Under the pieces are notes generated by a model. It was not told the DNA's origin. It did not search any database and saw only the letters and a program-made list of their open reading frames with translations. From NCBI GenBank assembly GCA_004011035.1, contig CP025734.1, positions 1,820,001-1,884,000 of the forward strand: a stretch of DNA of 64,000 bases, written 5' to 3'. This DNA is from Bdellovibrio sp. qaytius (lineage in GTDB: Bacteria; Bdellovibrionota; Bdellovibrionia; Bdellovibrionales; Bdellovibrionaceae). Made by a program: the position numbers and the translations under genes. Position 1 is the first letter of the stretch, and each line of letters opens with the position of its first letter. Positions 42,512 through 51,151 of this stretch are shown here, one piece after another.

Positions 42512-44452
42512 ATGTCACAAGATCAAAAACCACAATTCGTTCAACCGACTGATGTAAAATCGGTTTTAGCTCAGTTTAAAAAACCAAAAAAAGTGGTTGT
42601 GACTGCAGGTATGCCTTACGCCAATGGCCCCTTACATTTAGGTCACTTAGCCGGAGCCCATGTACCTGCTGATATTTACGCCCGTTGGATGCGAATGCTT
42701 ATTGGCGCTGAGAATGTTTTATTCGTGAACGGCAATGATGATCATGGTTCAACTTCTGAGGTTGCGGCAAACAAAGCTGGTAAAACGATTCGTGAATTTA
42801 TTGATACCATTCATGATCAACAAAAATTAACTTTAAAAAATTATTCAATTCAAACAGATGTGTTCACAGGAACTTCACGTCCTGAGACTTACCCGCTTCA
42901 TGAAAAGTACTCGCAAGATTTCATGCGTCGTTTATTTAAAAACGATATGTTAGAAAAACGAATTACTAAACAATGGTTTGATCCAAAAGCGAATCGCTTT
43001 TTACAAGATCGTTTTGTTCGCGGCACTTGCCCGAATTGTCAAAGCACTGAAGCCTACTCTGATGAATGTGATGCATGCGGAGCTAAGTTTAATCCGAGTG
43101 AATTAAAAGATCCACGCAGTCAGTTAACTGATGCAACACCAGAATTAAAAGACACCGCTCACTGGTGGCTGAACATGTGGAAAGTCGCTGATCCGTTAAA
43201 GGCTTGGATTGATACCAAACAAAAAGCTTGGCGCACAGGTGTTGTTCAAGAAGTGACAAATACGGTTTTAATCGGCTGTCGTTTTGAAAATACGCACGAA
43301 CCAAAATACAAAGAAATTAAAGACACTTTACCAAAACACAAATCTCGTTACGTGCCGGGTAAAAAAGTTGAATGTTTATTTGATAACAAGGCTGATCTTG
43401 CAACTGCGCAATCAACTCTTGAAGCTTCTGGAATTCCATCAACGATCACAGATCATTGGGGCCACCGCCCAATTACGCGTGACGTATCAAACGGAATTCC
43501 TGTACCACCAGAATTAGATTCTGAAATGAAAGGCAAAACACTTTACGTGTGGCCTGATTCCTTGATCGCACCGATTGTGTTTTCACAAGTGGCCTTAAAA
43601 CAATCTGGTCGTGATCCTGAATCATACAAAGATTTCTGGTGTGATCCTGAAGCCACTGTTGTGCAGTTCTTAGGACAAGATAACGTTTTCTTTTATGTGA
43701 TCATGCAAGGCTCTATGTGGTTAGGCCAACAAGGCAACACACAAGTCGCTCCTGCCAAAGGTGATTTACAAATGACCGAGATCTTAAGCGTATTTCACTT
43801 AATGGTGAATGGCGAAAAGATGAGTAAATCAACTGGCAATTTCTATTCTGGCGATCAACTGTTAGAGATGGGTTATTCATCTGAACAAGTTCGATATTAC
43901 CTAGCGATGTTATCATTACCTGTGAAAGCTTCGAATTTTGATTTTGCTCACTTTGCAGAACGTAATAAATTTTTAGCGGGCCCGTTAAACGCTGCCTTAG
44001 AAAAACCAGTTTCAGCCTGTAATGGCAAATTCGGCGGAGTTGTTCCTGAGGGTAAGCTTATCGGCAAAGCTGAAGCTGAAACGATGAAGCTTGTGCAAAT
44101 GTACTTACGCTCAATGCAAAAAGGTGATTATTCGACTTTACTTGGCCAAATTGAAAACTACGCGCGCCAAATTAATTCTTTATTCACACAATTTAAACCG
44201 CACGATGATCGTGGTGTTGAAGCTGATCGTAAAGATGCTTTGTTCACATGTTTTTATGTTTTAAAAAATTTAATGATCATGCTTGCGCCATTTGCGCCTG
44301 AGACAATGAACGAAGTTCGTAAAACATTAAACTTACCTGAGAGTGTGATGGTCGCTTCAGAACTTGGTACTGGTATAGCTGCAGGTCACAAGATCGGTGA
44401 GAAGCGCACTTACTTTCCGGCAGTGGCTGGTGCGGAAACTGCTGCTGAGTAA
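42512..44452 (+). CDS. metG: Methionyl-tRNA synthetase with internal insertion
   Basis: A 646-residue class I aminoacyl-tRNA synthetase that charges tRNA-Met. The HIGH-type motif is LHLGH (41-45), the zinc knuckle has CPNC (173-176) and CDAC (186-189), and KMSKS lies near 431. Residues about 247-318 form an insertion of roughly 70 residues between the usual catalytic halves, just before RPITRDVSNGIPVP. No C-terminal tRNA-binding domain is obvious. Expected to be essential; the tRNA-fMet gene of this genome is also in the window. Confidence 0.94.
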   Translation: MSQDQKPQFVQPTDVKSVLAQFKKPKKVVVTAGMPYANGPLHLGHLAGAHVPADIYARWMRMLIGAENVLFVNGNDDHGSTSEVAANKAGKTIREFIDTIHDQQKLTLKNYSIQTDVFTGTSRPETYPLHEKYSQDFMRRLFKNDMLEKRITKQWFDPKANRFLQDRFVRGTCPNCQSTEAYSDECDACGAKFNPSELKDPRSQLTDATPELKDTAHWWLNMWKVADPLKAWIDTKQKAWRTGVVQEVTNTVLIGCRFENTHEPKYKEIKDTLPKHKSRYVPGKKVECLFDNKADLATAQSTLEASGIPSTITDHWGHRPITRDVSNGIPVPPELDSEMKGKTLYVWPDSLIAPIVFSQVALKQSGRDPESYKDFWCDPEATVVQFLGQDNVFFYVIMQGSMWLGQQGNTQVAPAKGDLQMTEILSVFHLMVNGEKMSKSTGNFYSGDQLLEMGYSSEQVRYYLAMLSLPVKASNFDFAHFAERNKFLAGPLNAALEKPVSACNGKFGGVVPEGKLIGKAEAETMKLVQMYLRSMQKGDYSTLLGQIENYARQINSLFTQFKPHDDRGVEADRKDALFTCFYVLKNLMIMLAPFAPETMNEVRKTLNLPESVMVASELGTGIAAGHKIGEKRTYFPAVAGAETAAE

Positions 44453-44461
44453 ACACAAAGA

Positions 44462-44818
44462 TTAGAGTTTAACAGCTCTTTTCCATGTTAATTTTGAGCA
44501 AATTGATCCGTCAGGGCTTGTTACCTCAAGAACCATCGTTTCATTATCTAATGATAATATTTTTCTAGAAATTGAAGTTCCGACCCATTCTTTAACAACA
44601 CAAGAAGTGAGCTGAACAATTAACTGGTCATCTTTAAGATCGAACTTGCCGGTGTAAGCCATAACTCCCTGTGGAGTTCCACTCACCGTTGAGATTTGAC
44701 CGTCTCGTCTAAAAGTAACCATGCCTACAGCTGCACTTTCAGTGACAGGTCCGTTATTTACTGTTGTTTCTGATTTGACTGAATCAAATATTCCGTAGAG
44801 CAATTCTTTATTGATCAT
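44462..44818 (-). CDS. Small beta-rich protein, lipocalin-like, unknown
   Basis: A 118-residue soluble protein with no signal peptide. The pattern (LLYGIFDSV, VGMVTFRRDGQISTVSG, GVMAYTGKFDL) suggests a lipocalin-like beta barrel, but I cannot be sure. ATG 44818 has GAGGAG upstream; the TTG at 44833 is less likely. It overlaps the SRPBCC gene by 11 nt, so they are coupled. Confidence 0.6.
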   Translation of the reverse strand: MINKELLYGIFDSVKSETTVNNGPVTESAAVGMVTFRRDGQISTVSGTPQGVMAYTGKFDLKDDQLIVQLTSCVVKEWVGTSISRKILSLDNETMVLEVTSPDGSICSKLTWKRAVKL

Positions 44819-45269
44819 GAGCAGACTCCTCAAATAATTTTTTTAAATTCTTATGACGATGTTCGAAGAATTTCTTAATGATGTAAACTGAAATTTTTGT
44901 GAACCTGCGCGGCTCAAACGTAAGCTCGTCGACGATCGAAACTTGTGATGCACTCAGCTGAGTAAGTTTTCGTTCATGACGCCAGTAGTTCATTGAAGCC
45001 ATATTTGATTCTTCAATAAAGCCTTTATGCACAGTTAAACTTTTTAGATGAAGATCTGTGGTATCGATCGGAAAAACTCCAAACAATAAAACATAGCTCT
45101 TGATATCTTTTTGTCTTGGATAAATATCTGAAAGATTTTTAAAACCCTTAGGCGCAGTTAAACGCATCAAGGGCATCATCTCGGATGTTAAGCCCTGTAA
45201 TGACGTAATACTTTGCCAGACTTGATCTATCGAAGCATTAACTGTGGATTCAAATCTAAGTTGAGTCAT
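44808..45269 (-). CDS. SRPBCC-like ligand-binding protein
   Basis: A 153-residue protein. The start MTQLRFESTVNASIDQVWQSIT and the later SQVSIVDELTFEPR fit the START/Bet v1 (SRPBCC) fold, which binds small hydrophobic ligands. ATG 45269 is used because the longer frame (45338) would overlap the divergent cupin gene. It is followed by a lipocalin-like gene with an 11-nt overlap. Ligand unknown. Confidence 0.7.
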   Translation of the reverse strand: MTQLRFESTVNASIDQVWQSITSLQGLTSEMMPLMRLTAPKGFKNLSDIYPRQKDIKSYVLLFGVFPIDTTDLHLKSLTVHKGFIEESNMASMNYWRHERKLTQLSASQVSIVDELTFEPRRFTKISVYIIKKFFEHRHKNLKKLFEESAHDQ

Positions 45270-45296
45270 TTCATTATTATGATTAGAAAGTCGCTC

Positions 45297-45326
45297 TTGC
45301 GCAAACGCCTTTATCAGCCTTAAACT
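45297..45326 (+). promoter_or_regulatory. Promoter-like boxes placed for a leaderless cupin mRNA
   Basis: TTGCGC (45297-45302) and TAAACT (45321-45326) are 18 nt apart; the ATG is 6 nt after the -10. There is no ribosome binding site. The boxes match 4 of 6 and 4 of 6 consensus bases. A leaderless transcript is inferred. Confidence 0.4.
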
Positions 45327-45332
45327 AAATCT

Positions 45333-45821
45333 ATGCATATTTTAAATATTCTTAAAGAATCACTTAAACCCGCTGGTCGCCAAAATTACAAAGGCGGCGT
45401 CTTAGAATTAGCTGAAAAATTTGGAGCAAAAAATTTAGGTTTTCACGTAGAAACTTTAGACCCCAAGAATTTTTCTTGCCCGTATCATTACCACGAAAAA
45501 GAAGAAGAACTGTTTTTAGTTCTTGAAGGCGAAGCCATCGTTCGAAAAAATAACGAGTTTCGCAAAGTCGGCCCTGGCGATATTATTTTTTATGAAGTCG
45601 GCAGTACGTCAGCGCACAATATGTATAACCACACAGATCTTCCTTTTAAGATTTTATGTGTTTCAAATAATAGCGACACAGATGTTTGCCACTACCCTGA
45701 TTCAAATAAAATTAATCAGTCTGGCAAAGTGACCCAAAACGGTGTTGCTGTTGAGTACTTTCATGATGAAGAAGATCCTGCGAAGTATTGGCCAGCCCAC
45801 GCCTTGCGTGGTGAAGTATAA
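45333..45821 (+). CDS. Cupin-domain protein
   Basis: A 162-residue single-cupin protein. The metal-site pattern is CPYHYHEKEEELFLVLEG (about residues 50-67) with PYHYH and E, then the second motif GPGDIIFYEVGSTSAHNMYN (about 81-100) with GD and H. Cupins include dioxygenases, isomerases and sugar-binding proteins; the reaction here is unknown. It has no Shine-Dalgarno site (see the promoter entry) and is divergent from the SRPBCC gene. Confidence 0.82.
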   Translation: MHILNILKESLKPAGRQNYKGGVLELAEKFGAKNLGFHVETLDPKNFSCPYHYHEKEEELFLVLEGEAIVRKNNEFRKVGPGDIIFYEVGSTSAHNMYNHTDLPFKILCVSNNSDTDVCHYPDSNKINQSGKVTQNGVAVEYFHDEEDPAKYWPAHALRGEV

Positions 45822-45926
45822 CTTAAAGTGTTGAACGTGTTACTTTTGTGCTATTCAAACTCCGGTCCGTACCTATAACCCCGCTTGCCATACGGCTATA
45901 CTAAAAGCATCCACACGGAGGGTTTT

Positions 45927-46121
45927 ATGAGCGACACTGTATTTACTGTTTTTACTGGTGGCATAGCTGTATTTTTTGCAGCTTCTTTGGTTTATGTGAT
46001 TCTTTTAGTCTTCTTACCTGAATGGGTTGGCGTTACAGGCAAGGTCGCACTCGATGCCGAAAAAGCTCACGCTAAAGGCTCTGAAGTCAAAGAAACTGGA
46101 TTCGGAAAACATCTTAACTAA
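45927..46121 (+). CDS. Small single-pass membrane protein
   Basis: A 64-residue protein with one membrane helix (about 8-29) and a charged tail with KAHAKGSEVKETGFGKHLN. ATG 45927 follows GGAGGG, a strong site; the longer frame from 45885 is not needed. It is convergent with the AraC-type gene (6-nt gap). Unknown family. Confidence 0.65.
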   Translation: MSDTVFTVFTGGIAVFFAASLVYVILLVFLPEWVGVTGKVALDAEKAHAKGSEVKETGFGKHLN

Positions 46122-46127
46122 TTAATT

Positions 46128-46997
46128 TTACTTTAATGATTTAACTTTATCGCGAAAGTTTGATGGCGATACTTTCGCAGCCTTCGTGAAAAATCGGGTA
46201 AAGTAATTAGCATCTTCAAACCCAAGTTCATACCCGACTTCAGCAACACTCATATCTGAATACGATAATAATCTTTTCGCTTCTAAGATAAACCTGTCTT
46301 GAATCACAGTCTTAGGCGCTTTTTTTAAAGCACGACTGACTTGCATCGTTAATGCTTTCGGAGTCATATTCATTTTCTTGGCGTAGAATCCTACTAAGTG
46401 CTGCGTCTTGAAATTCTCGTCGACCAACTTTTGAAATTTATCAATAATCGAAGAAGAAGTATTATGTTGCGCGACCTTATCAGAAACACGAATCAATTGA
46501 ACTAATAAATTCTGCAGCAAACCCTCAAGACAAACTTCATATTGTGTAGATCTCAAAGAATATTCTTTAATCATCAGCTCGCAGATGATTTGAAAATCTT
46601 TCCATTGTGATTCTTTTTTAAAACTTAATGCATCACTGACCATCGCCATTTGTTTTAATAAAAATAACGACTTAGAAGACAATGATGGTAAAGATTCTCG
46701 GGTGAATTCAATCACAAAACCATCTGCGCCGCGAGCAAATACCCAAGAATGCACTTGGCCGGGCTTCATGAAAAAAATCTGACGGCCGTTAATTTTGTGC
46801 TTTGCAAAATCAATCTCGTGCCAGCCTTTGCCTTTTGTCACAAACGTCAATTGATAGAAATCATGACGATGCGGAAAATCGACTTTGGGTTTTAATCTGT
46901 CGCTTAAAGTCTCGACACGGATTTCTCCGGCGATAGCATGCTCTACACCTAACGCTTCGATAGGGTGTAAAATTTTAATATTATTCATTCTTAACAT
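46128..46997 (-). CDS. AraC-family transcriptional regulator
   Basis: A 289-residue regulator with an N-terminal cupin-type sensor domain (about 30-110, with FPHRHDFYQLTFVTKG) and a C-terminal pair of helix-turn-helix motifs. The latter includes DMSVAEVGYELGFEDANYFTRFFTKAAKVSPSNFR, the AraC signature. Effector unknown. Divergent from the DUF1636-like gene at 47055, which may be a target. ATG 46988 is an alternative start. Confidence 0.9.
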   Translation of the reverse strand: MLRMNNIKILHPIEALGVEHAIAGEIRVETLSDRLKPKVDFPHRHDFYQLTFVTKGKGWHEIDFAKHKINGRQIFFMKPGQVHSWVFARGADGFVIEFTRESLPSLSSKSLFLLKQMAMVSDALSFKKESQWKDFQIICELMIKEYSLRSTQYEVCLEGLLQNLLVQLIRVSDKVAQHNTSSSIIDKFQKLVDENFKTQHLVGFYAKKMNMTPKALTMQVSRALKKAPKTVIQDRFILEAKRLLSYSDMSVAEVGYELGFEDANYFTRFFTKAAKVSPSNFRDKVKSLK

Positions 46998-47017
46998 AAT
47001 GCCCGACCCATGTCGTG

Positions 47018-47047
47018 TTGACCAGATTTATGACTGCTCGTTATAAT
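47018..47047 (+). promoter_or_regulatory. Near-consensus promoter just before the start codon
   Basis: TTGACC (47018-47023) and a perfect TATAAT (47042-47047) are separated by 18 nt. The ATG of the next gene lies at 47055, 7 nt after the -10, where transcription should begin. No ribosome binding site exists between them, so the mRNA is predicted leaderless. Confidence 0.65.
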
Positions 47048-47054
47048 TAAATCT

Positions 47055-47375
47055 ATGTCAGAAACACCTAGTGAAGCCAAAAATATTGAGATCGCAATTT
47101 GCTCAAGCTGCATGGTCAAACATGTGCCTTCTGTCTCTGCTGGCACACCTGGCCCTGGCCGCTTTGATAATTTTGTTTCTGAAGTTCGTGCCCAACTTGA
47201 AGCGCAGCGCCCTGATGTGACTTGGAAAATCAGAACACAATCCTGTTTTCGCTTTTGCCCCGACAATAGAATCACTGTTAGCGTATCTCGTAAAACCACG
47301 ATGTCTGGCGAAGCCACTGTAGATAGCGTTGTAAAAGAGATTCTCTCTCACCCCAGTACGCAAAAAACTCCTTAA
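47055..47375 (+). CDS. Small cysteine-rich protein, DUF1636-like / ferredoxin-like
   Basis: A 106-residue protein with IAICSSC near the start (about 13-19) and RTQSCFRFC near residue 61-68. This spacing resembles DUF1636 and other (2Fe-2S) thioredoxin-like ferredoxins. The first cysteine pair is followed by a long loop, then a V-S-V strand. It is predicted to bind metal or act as a redox carrier. The promoter leaves no leader. Divergent from the AraC gene. Confidence 0.6.
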   Translation: MSETPSEAKNIEIAICSSCMVKHVPSVSAGTPGPGRFDNFVSEVRAQLEAQRPDVTWKIRTQSCFRFCPDNRITVSVSRKTTMSGEATVDSVVKEILSHPSTQKTP

Positions 47376-47412
47376 ATTTTTAGTTTTTGCTTAAAAAATC
47401 AACTCTCGCTAG

Positions 47413-47441
47413 TTGTGAAATCTTAAATTCACGACTACATT
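47413..47441 (+). promoter_or_regulatory. Promoter-like boxes for a leaderless trpS mRNA
   Basis: TTGTGA (47413-47418) and TACATT (47436-47441) are 17 nt apart, and the trpS ATG is 7 nt after the -10. No ribosome site is seen. Matches are 4 of 6 and 5 of 6. Leaderless start is inferred. Confidence 0.45.
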
Positions 47442-47448
47442 ATTTGTT

Positions 47449-48450
47449 ATGGCAAAAAAGACAATCTTAAGCGGAAGCACAGTCACAGGCGATCTAACTC
47501 TTGGTAATTATATCGGAGCTATTAACACATGGGCCAAATTACAAGACGAATACGACTGTCTTTATTTTTTAGCTGATTTACATGCGTTGACAGTGCAACA
47601 AGACCCCAAAGTTTTACGCGAACGCACTTACAGCTTTTTAGCACAGTACGTAGCTTTAGGATTAGACCCACAAAAAAATATTATTTTTGCGCAATCGCAA
47701 GTTCCACAGCACACAGAACTTTCATGGATTTTAACGTGTTTAACTCCGATGGGAAATTTAAACCGTATGACTCAGTTTAAAGAAAAAGCTGAGAAACATA
47801 CGTCAAACATTAATGCGGGGTTATTTACTTACCCTGTTTTAATGGCCGCTGATATTTTATTATATAATCCTGATTTTGTTCCTGTTGGCGATGATCAAAA
47901 ACAACATATCGAATTATGTCGTGATCTAGTGACTTATTTTGAAAACCGTTACGGTAAAGGTATTTTTAAAATGCCTGCACCCATGATTGGAAAAACTGGC
48001 GCTCGCATTATGTCATTACAAGACCCGACTAAAAAAATGTCGAAGTCTGATGAAAATGTAAAAAACTTTGTATCTATCATTGATGACGCAAAAACAATTG
48101 AAAAGAAAATCAAATCTGCAGCAACAGATTCTGACACTGTGATCAAATATGATGTTGAAAACAAAGCTGGCGTTTCAAACTTACTGACTATTTATTCTGT
48201 ATTAAGTGGTAAATCGATTGAACAATTAGAAAATGATTACGTCGGTAAAATGTATGGTCATTTAAAAGTAGATCTAGCTGAAGTTGTTATGCAAACCTTG
48301 GCTCCGGTTCGCGCTAAGTACGATGATCTAATGAAAAATCGTGATCACTTAGATCAGTTATTAATTTCTGGTGCTGAGCGCGCTTCAGTGCGCGCTGAAG
48401 AAACGACTAAAAAAGTTTTTGAAGCCGTTGGCCTTGTTAGACGCAGATAA
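47449..48450 (+). CDS. trpS: Tryptophanyl-tRNA synthetase
   Basis: A 333-residue class Ic synthetase that charges tRNA-Trp. The HIGH-type motif is TGDLTLGNYIGA (about 8-19), as TIGN in E. coli. KMSKS occurs near 200 in KKMSKSDENV. LADLHALT and the AIDQ-like GDDQKQHIEL (about 147-156) are also present. Full length. It is followed 5 nt later by an MBL-fold gene, probably an operon. Confidence 0.95.
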   Translation: MAKKTILSGSTVTGDLTLGNYIGAINTWAKLQDEYDCLYFLADLHALTVQQDPKVLRERTYSFLAQYVALGLDPQKNIIFAQSQVPQHTELSWILTCLTPMGNLNRMTQFKEKAEKHTSNINAGLFTYPVLMAADILLYNPDFVPVGDDQKQHIELCRDLVTYFENRYGKGIFKMPAPMIGKTGARIMSLQDPTKKMSKSDENVKNFVSIIDDAKTIEKKIKSAATDSDTVIKYDVENKAGVSNLLTIYSVLSGKSIEQLENDYVGKMYGHLKVDLAEVVMQTLAPVRAKYDDLMKNRDHLDQLLISGAERASVRAEETTKKVFEAVGLVRRR

Positions 48451-48455
48451 ATTAA

Positions 48456-49763
48456 ATGCTTAAGATTTCGCGAATTTTACATGCGGGGTACTTGTTTGAA
48501 ACTCCGCAGGCGCAAATCTTATTCGACCCTATTTTTGAAAATCCATTTAGCCGCAACTGCCACGCCTACCCGTCTGTTGAATTTGATATTGAAAAAATCA
48601 AACAGCTTAAGCCTACTGCCATTTTTATTTCACATCACCACGACGATCACTGCTCTTTTGACAGTTTAAAGTTAATAAATCGCGATGTGCCAATTTATAT
48701 GTTCTGTGTTCATGATGAAATGTTTTCTTTAATTCGAAAACTTGGCTTTAAGCACGTGCATTCGCTTAAATTAAACGAAGCTATCAAATTGGCAGATTTA
48801 GAAGTTATTGCACGTAAAGCTTTAGATGCAGATGTTGATTCGTTGTTTCAAATTAAATCTCAAGGTTTAAATATTTTAAATGTTGTTGATTCATGGATTG
48901 ATGATGAAACATTCGATTTACTTCTAAAACAGCCGCCTTGGGATTTAATCATGTGGCCGTTTCAAACTATGCGTGAAGTTGAAGTCTTATCACCAAAGCG
49001 TTTCAAAACAGAACCACAGACATTACCTGATGAGTGGTTAGAACAATTAGCAAAATTAAAGCCTAAGAATCTTATTCCGAGTTCATGTCAGTTTCGTATG
49101 GAGGATTGGTCTTGGTATAACGAAGCGTTTTTTCCGATCAGCTATGAACAGTTTAATCGCGAAGTTAAAGTCGTCTTACCAGAAACACACATCGTGCGCT
49201 TAAACCCTGGAAAAACGATTTCCTTGAATGAAAATGTTGTAACTGAAGATGGACCGCTGGAATGGATTACCCCTCTGAGCGACCAAAACGTTGATTACAA
49301 ATATAATCTGTCTGTTATTCCGCAAGCGACTGGTGAAATTTCTAAGCATTTTTCTGCATTGACTGAATTAGAAAAAAATCGAGTGCGTAAGTTTTGCGAA
49401 AATTTAATTCTTAATAAATTTGAATCGTTGGGGCCTTCAGAAGACCCCTATTTTATTAAAACTAGATATTGGCAATTATCGTTATTTGATCACACGGGTT
49501 CGCAGCAAAATCACTATTACCAGCTTAAAGAAGAAAATATTATTTTACTAAGTGATGCTCCGAAATCGATTGATTGGATCACTGAAGTTTCTGAGTTTAA
49601 ACTCTTAGCCGCTCTTGAAAATGGAGAGTCTTTAACTTCGATGTATTTGCGCGTGATTTGTGAAAATGAAGACGTTGATATCTTACAAGACCCGTTGATT
49701 CGTACTTTGTTCAGCGAAGGCTTTGCTGAATATCAAAAAGCTCAATTAAAAAATATAATCTAG
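48456..49763 (+). CDS. MBL-fold metallohydrolase with C-terminal extension
   Basis: A 435-residue protein. The N-terminal metallo-beta-lactamase domain has the SHHHDDHCSFD motif (about 64-74; HxHxDH type) and an Asp near 140-147 (VVDSW). The second half (about 250-435) is not a known domain to me. The fold includes UlaG-like lactonases and N-acylphosphatidylethanolamine PLD relatives. It is unsigned and cytosolic. Its end overlaps the convergent slyX gene by 4 nt. Substrate unknown. Confidence 0.8.
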   Translation: MLKISRILHAGYLFETPQAQILFDPIFENPFSRNCHAYPSVEFDIEKIKQLKPTAIFISHHHDDHCSFDSLKLINRDVPIYMFCVHDEMFSLIRKLGFKHVHSLKLNEAIKLADLEVIARKALDADVDSLFQIKSQGLNILNVVDSWIDDETFDLLLKQPPWDLIMWPFQTMREVEVLSPKRFKTEPQTLPDEWLEQLAKLKPKNLIPSSCQFRMEDWSWYNEAFFPISYEQFNREVKVVLPETHIVRLNPGKTISLNENVVTEDGPLEWITPLSDQNVDYKYNLSVIPQATGEISKHFSALTELEKNRVRKFCENLILNKFESLGPSEDPYFIKTRYWQLSLFDHTGSQQNHYYQLKEENIILLSDAPKSIDWITEVSEFKLLAALENGESLTSMYLRVICENEDVDILQDPLIRTLFSEGFAEYQKAQLKNII

Positions 49764-49966
49764 TAATGTGGTGGTTTTTCGTGCGGGCGAATTTCATTAT
49801 CGCCGCTTTGTACGGCGTGAGCTTGGGCTTTAAAAAGCGCGAATGATTCTTCAAGCTGATCGATTTGCTTTTGTTGGCCAATAACAACTGTGTTCAAGTC
49901 TTCAATAATTTGATCTTGAAAGGCAATTTTAGTTTCTAAATCAACTAGTCTTTGTTCTGAATCCAT
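49760..49966 (-). CDS. slyX: SlyX family protein
   Basis: A 68-residue coiled-coil protein. The pattern RLVDLETKIAFQDQIIEDLNTVVIGQQKQIDQLE and the C-terminal PPHY match SlyX. ATG 49966 is used over a TTG at 49984. The family function is not established. It overlaps the MBL gene at its end. A 12-bp hairpin (49989-50021) lies just upstream. Confidence 0.88.
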   Translation of the reverse strand: MDSEQRLVDLETKIAFQDQIIEDLNTVVIGQQKQIDQLEESFALFKAQAHAVQSGDNEIRPHEKPPHY

Positions 49967-49988
49967 AGGGTCGATATAAAACAAGATT

Positions 49989-50021
49989 GCGACAAAAGAT
50001 CAATCATTAATCTTTTGTCGC
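49989..50021 (-). terminator. Hairpin after the DUF4142 operon
   Basis: GCGACAAAAGAT (49989-50000) pairs perfectly with ATCTTTTGTCGC (50010-50021) over a 9-nt loop. It follows the end of the minus-strand gene at 50040. The U tract is weak, so it could terminate or stabilise the mRNA. Confidence 0.5.
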
Positions 50022-50039
50022 TTCAAAATTACTCTAATT

Positions 50040-50423
50040 TTAGAAACTTGGCGTGGTCTGGTTCTGCTCTATGGGCTCAAACGGCTCTGTTGTGGCTGAT
50101 GTCGCTCGCGTCGCTCGACGCTGACGACGCTGGTTTAACATCTCAGAATCGGTAGATCTTCGAGGATCATTAATAGGATCCATTGGATTTACCGTTGTGA
50201 TCTGATCTGGAGCTGTTTGTTGAAGTGTCGAATTTCCATTTGTTCCATTTGTAGGATTTTTTGCATCTTCTGGCATTGTGTTGGTCGTAGAGCGGGTTGC
50301 ACTTACTGATCCCGCACCAGTTCCTACACCATAGGGTTGCGCTTGTTGGGCGTCAGCCCATACTGTATAGGTTATTGTTAAAAATAACGTAAGAATTTTA
50401 ATTTCACGTCTTAGTCGAATCAT
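50040..50423 (-). CDS. Low-complexity exported protein
   Basis: A 127-residue protein with signal peptide 1-25 (WADA-Q). The mature part is almost wholly N, T, Q, P, S and R (for example NGTNGNSTLQQT and RRQRRATRATSA), so it is disordered. It is not related in order to the Q/N-rich trio at 25 kb, but has similar composition. AGGAGGAG lies before the ATG, an excellent site. It follows the DUF4142 gene after 8 nt. Unknown function. Confidence 0.6.
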   Translation of the reverse strand: MIRLRREIKILTLFLTITYTVWADAQQAQPYGVGTGAGSVSATRSTTNTMPEDAKNPTNGTNGNSTLQQTAPDQITTVNPMDPINDPRRSTDSEMLNQRRQRRATRATSATTEPFEPIEQNQTTPSF

Positions 50424-50431
50424 AACTCCTC

Positions 50432-50995
50432 CTATTTAACTAAAGATTGAACTTCTTTTGCATGAGCTAAATGCACTGTGATTGCATCACGTGTTTTTTC
50501 AAGATGCGCCTTGTAGGCTGCATTTTGCGCGCTTGAAATTAAAGTATTCACTGTGTCTAAAGCTTTTTGGTGCATATCCACTTGCGTATCCATATAGGTA
50601 CGATCGAAATCCTCTTTAGCTGTTTTTTTCAATGTTTTTTCCATGTCTTCGGCTTGCGCTTCAAGGGATTTGCTCATATCAGTTTTTTTAAAATTGAGAT
50701 CTTGTTTGCTGGCGACACTCTTTGTGTCTTTTTCATTTTGCTTGTGTTGATCAACCATCATTTTCGCAAAGTCTTTAACCTGCTTATTGCTAGCTTTACG
50801 TTTTGCTAATTGACCGAGATCAATTTCACCTTCATTTAAAGTTACCATGACCTTTGCACTTTCTCCGTCAGAAAGCGTAGGCATCGCTGTTGACGGCGCT
50901 TCAGCGGCAGTTGCCATGTCATCGGCGTTGGCCTGCGGAATGTAAGCAATAGAAAAGTATATGAGTGTTAACAGTGATAAAATTATTTTTGTCAT
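50432..50995 (-). CDS. Exported DUF4142 protein
   Basis: A 187-residue protein with signal peptide 1-24 (ANA-D). The DUF4142 four-helix (ferritin-like) pattern follows: VTLNEGEIDLGQLAKRKASNKQVKDFAKMMVDQHKQN and later DRTYMDTQVDMHQKALD. The family is periplasmic with unknown function, often stress-associated. It heads a two-gene operon with the low-complexity secreted protein. Confidence 0.88.
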   Translation of the reverse strand: MTKIILSLLTLIYFSIAYIPQANADDMATAAEAPSTAMPTLSDGESAKVMVTLNEGEIDLGQLAKRKASNKQVKDFAKMMVDQHKQNEKDTKSVASKQDLNFKKTDMSKSLEAQAEDMEKTLKKTAKEDFDRTYMDTQVDMHQKALDTVNTLISSAQNAAYKAHLEKTRDAITVHLAHAKEVQSLVK

Positions 50996-51151
50996 TCGAG
51001 TCTCCTTTTTGAATTATTTGTTATGACTATTTGTTTTGCTGCATAACCCAACATAGAAGTGCAAGCAATCAGCCAAAAATCGCGGGGTGAATTACCACGA
51101 AATGCAAAATTTAATTTGGTTTATAACACACAACAGTGTTACGCTTTTGCT

